Of a stretch of 64,000 nucleotides of DNA, positions 62,700-64,000 are shown piece after piece. The notes below the pieces were generated by a model. The model searched no databases, had not been told where the DNA came from, and was given only the letters and a program-made list of their open reading frames with translations. Made by a program: the position numbers and the translations under genes. Position 1 is the stretch's first letter; each line of letters begins with the position of its first letter. This DNA is from Brevibacillus parabrevis (GTDB lineage: Bacteria > Bacillota > Bacilli > Brevibacillales > Brevibacillaceae), in NCBI RefSeq assembly GCF_003710905.1, contig NZ_RHHV01000008.1, positions 186,001 through 250,000 of the forward strand, in the 5' to 3' direction.

Positions 62700-62747
62700 G
62701 CCAAAAGCCAACACAGCTTCTGCTCAAGGAGCGTGTTGGCTTTTGGC
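62700..62747. terminator. Bidirectional terminator between iclR and the glycosyltransferase gene
   Basis: A stem of at least 15 bp, GCCAAAAGCCAACAC / GTGTTGGCTTTTGGC, with TTTT and AAAA tracts inside the arms. It serves two convergent genes. Confidence 0.8.
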
Positions 62748-63874
62748 TATTTGCGGTAGCTAAATTCCGTTTGCAGGACGCGCCAGAAAGACTGGACGGC
62801 GTTGTCGGCGAGAAAGCGCTCCCCGCGCGACCGCACGTACGCGCTCATGTCCGCGTAATAGGCCGGGTTGCGCAGCTTTTCGTAATGAAAAGCGATGTCG
62901 TGGGCATCTTGCACGAAAAGGGGATACGCTTCTCCGAGCAGAGCGAGATTGCCGATCGTCCGGGTCGTCAGCACGGGTACGCCGAGCGCCATGCATTCGA
63001 TGATCCGCGACAAGTAGGAGTGGGACGGGTTTTGGTCCGGAGTGTTGTCGTAGAGCAGCGCAATGCCGATCCCGCTCTGGACGATCATTTTTTTCGTCGC
63101 CCACATCGATTTTTGCCCGTGGTCGGCTACTCCGGGCGTGCGCAGCAGAAGCCGCGCTTTCTTTTGATAGCTCCCGACGATGGACGGGTAAAGGACGCGC
63201 AGCTTCGCCTGCGGAACCGATTTGCGGATCAGGCGGATCGCTTTGGTGGCTACAGCAAGTCCATAGCGTGGTCGGATGACGCCTGCCCAGATCAGGTGCA
63301 GCGGATCTCCCGGCTGACGGATGAGCGCCCCGTCTTCCTGATGCTCGACAAACTGGGGCAGCACCTGGATTTTGCGGTTCAGTTCCTTTTCCGCGTATTT
63401 GGCTTTGCTTAACTGGTAGCGGCGATAGCGCTCGGCATTCGGCTCGGTCTGGAAAAAAACGACGCGGGAATGCTGAAAGATGTGATCCAGCCTGCCCATG
63501 ATGTACGGATCGCGCAAGTTGTACTGGACGGCCAAATACAGCAGCTTTTTGCCGAGGGACGGCTTTTTTTCCACCAGATGAAACGCTTCGTTGCGGCCGC
63601 GGATAAACAAAAAGTCGTAGTTGTGCTTTTGGTCGCGGGCAATGAGGTCGTCGACGAGCTGGTCGGATTTGTAAAAGCGGACGTGTTCAAACGTAAAGCC
63701 GCCCATCCCGTTGCGAAACTGAAAGGGGAGGACGCAGTCGAGCACGTACCGCTTGCGTTCGTTTGCCCCAAGCTTCGCCACTTTGCGGTCGAGGGAGCGC
63801 AGCAAAATAAAAAATTGCAGGACGTTCCCCTTTGGCTTGAACTCGATGAGATTGCAGGAAAAACAAATTCTCAC
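62747..63874 (-). CDS. Glycosyltransferase, GT-B fold
   Basis: A 375-residue protein. The C-terminal half has a donor-domain form (LHLIWAGVIRPRYGL, AKLRVLYPSIVGSY, and SHSYLSRIIECMALGVPVLTT with an E-x-M-A-x-G-V-P-V motif) typical of GT4 enzymes. The N-terminal part binds the acceptor and is unusually basic. The GTG start at 63874 is supported by AAGGAGAG about 10 bases upstream. It is isolated from the main polysaccharide operon. Spore-coat or surface glycosylation is possible. No partner gene is visible before the window ends. Confidence 0.82.
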   Translation of the reverse strand: MRICFSCNLIEFKPKGNVLQFFILLRSLDRKVAKLGANERKRYVLDCVLPFQFRNGMGGFTFEHVRFYKSDQLVDDLIARDQKHNYDFLFIRGRNEAFHLVEKKPSLGKKLLYLAVQYNLRDPYIMGRLDHIFQHSRVVFFQTEPNAERYRRYQLSKAKYAEKELNRKIQVLPQFVEHQEDGALIRQPGDPLHLIWAGVIRPRYGLAVATKAIRLIRKSVPQAKLRVLYPSIVGSYQKKARLLLRTPGVADHGQKSMWATKKMIVQSGIGIALLYDNTPDQNPSHSYLSRIIECMALGVPVLTTRTIGNLALLGEAYPLFVQDAHDIAFHYEKLRNPAYYADMSAYVRSRGERFLADNAVQSFWRVLQTEFSYRK

Positions 63875-64000
63875 GGGGGATTCTCTCCTTCAACAAGGCT
63901 CTTTCCCTATCGTATGGGTTTTTGGGCCATTGGCTACTGGGGGAGGAGAAATCAGCAAGCGATTTTGAGTTTTGTTTACTCTAATATAAAACTTTACTAA
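63875..64000. other. Window end: upstream region of the glycosyltransferase gene
   Basis: AT-rich sequence with no gene on either strand that I can support. It probably holds the promoter for the minus-strand glycosyltransferase, but I cannot pick definite -35 and -10 boxes. Confidence 0.4.

Overview
The window looks like chromosomal DNA from a Gram-positive, endospore-forming Bacillales bacterium. My best guess is Brevibacillus or a close relative. The reasons are strong AGGAGG-type ribosome-binding sites, moderate-to-high GC with GC-rich third positions, a SftA-type DNA translocase, a YheC/D-type ATP-grasp protein, a SipS-type signal peptidase, a DUF3906 gene beside sulfite reductase and a fused CobA-HemD protein. 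The genus is inference; no rRNA or other marker gene is present. No tRNA, rRNA, IS element, CRISPR array or prophage was found.

Layout. (1) 1-1222: the end of a DUF350 membrane protein and a voltage-sensor-type K+ channel. (2) 1325-9369: an assimilatory sulfate operon behind a near-consensus sigma-A promoter: sirB, siroheme sulfite reductase, DUF3906, cobA-hemD, cysP, cysH, sat, cysC. It ends in a terminator shared with a convergent lipoprotein gene. (3) 10831-14532: sftA with a 42-bp minisatellite in its linker. (4) 14764-18484: marR, ABC exporter and MFS exporter, with matching inverted repeats before marR and before the ABC gene. (5) 18614-20615: a small unknown protein and a convergent beta-helix (pectate-lyase-fold) protein. 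(6) 20840-38931: an 18-kb exopolysaccharide or capsule operon of 16 co-directional, often overlapping genes. It covers nucleotide-sugar synthesis, LCP transfer, Wzz/BY-kinase control, Wzx, Wzy, glycosyltransferases, a phosphoglycosyl transferase and an unusual decoration set. (7) 38962-40054: rlmA behind a leader peptide ending in Arg-Tyr-Arg and a terminator that starts two bases after the leader stop codon. (8) 40296-44746: a sigma-54 module (three upstream repeats, a -24/-12 promoter, dpaL, an M20 hydrolase and the bEBP gene). (9) 44808-45493: signal peptidase I. (10) 45552-51156: an AraC-type regulator with a degenerate receiver, then hutU-hutI-hutG without hutH. (11) 51403-58075: a 1659-residue secreted Ig-like protein followed by three tail-collar-domain proteins. 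(12) 58203-63874: assorted single genes (a GntR-like regulator, a PPOX flavoprotein, an aldo-keto reductase, a YheC/D-like protein, an IclR regulator and a glycosyltransferase).

How the parts work together. The sulfate operon encodes uptake (CysP), activation (Sat, CysC), reduction (CysH, Sir) and the Sir cofactor (CobA-HemD, SirB). The polysaccharide operon combines a standard Wzx/Wzy assembly line with a CDP-alcohol pair and a dehydratase / aminotransferase / FemAB-like / PLP-decarboxylase / ATP-grasp group, which suggests an amino sugar carrying an amino-acid- or amine-derived substituent and possibly a phospho-alcohol. The strongest candidates for undescribed biology are the predicted drug-responsive attenuator of rlmA, the sigma-54 diaminopropionate module, the polysaccharide decoration genes, and the Ig-protein/triple-collar cluster.
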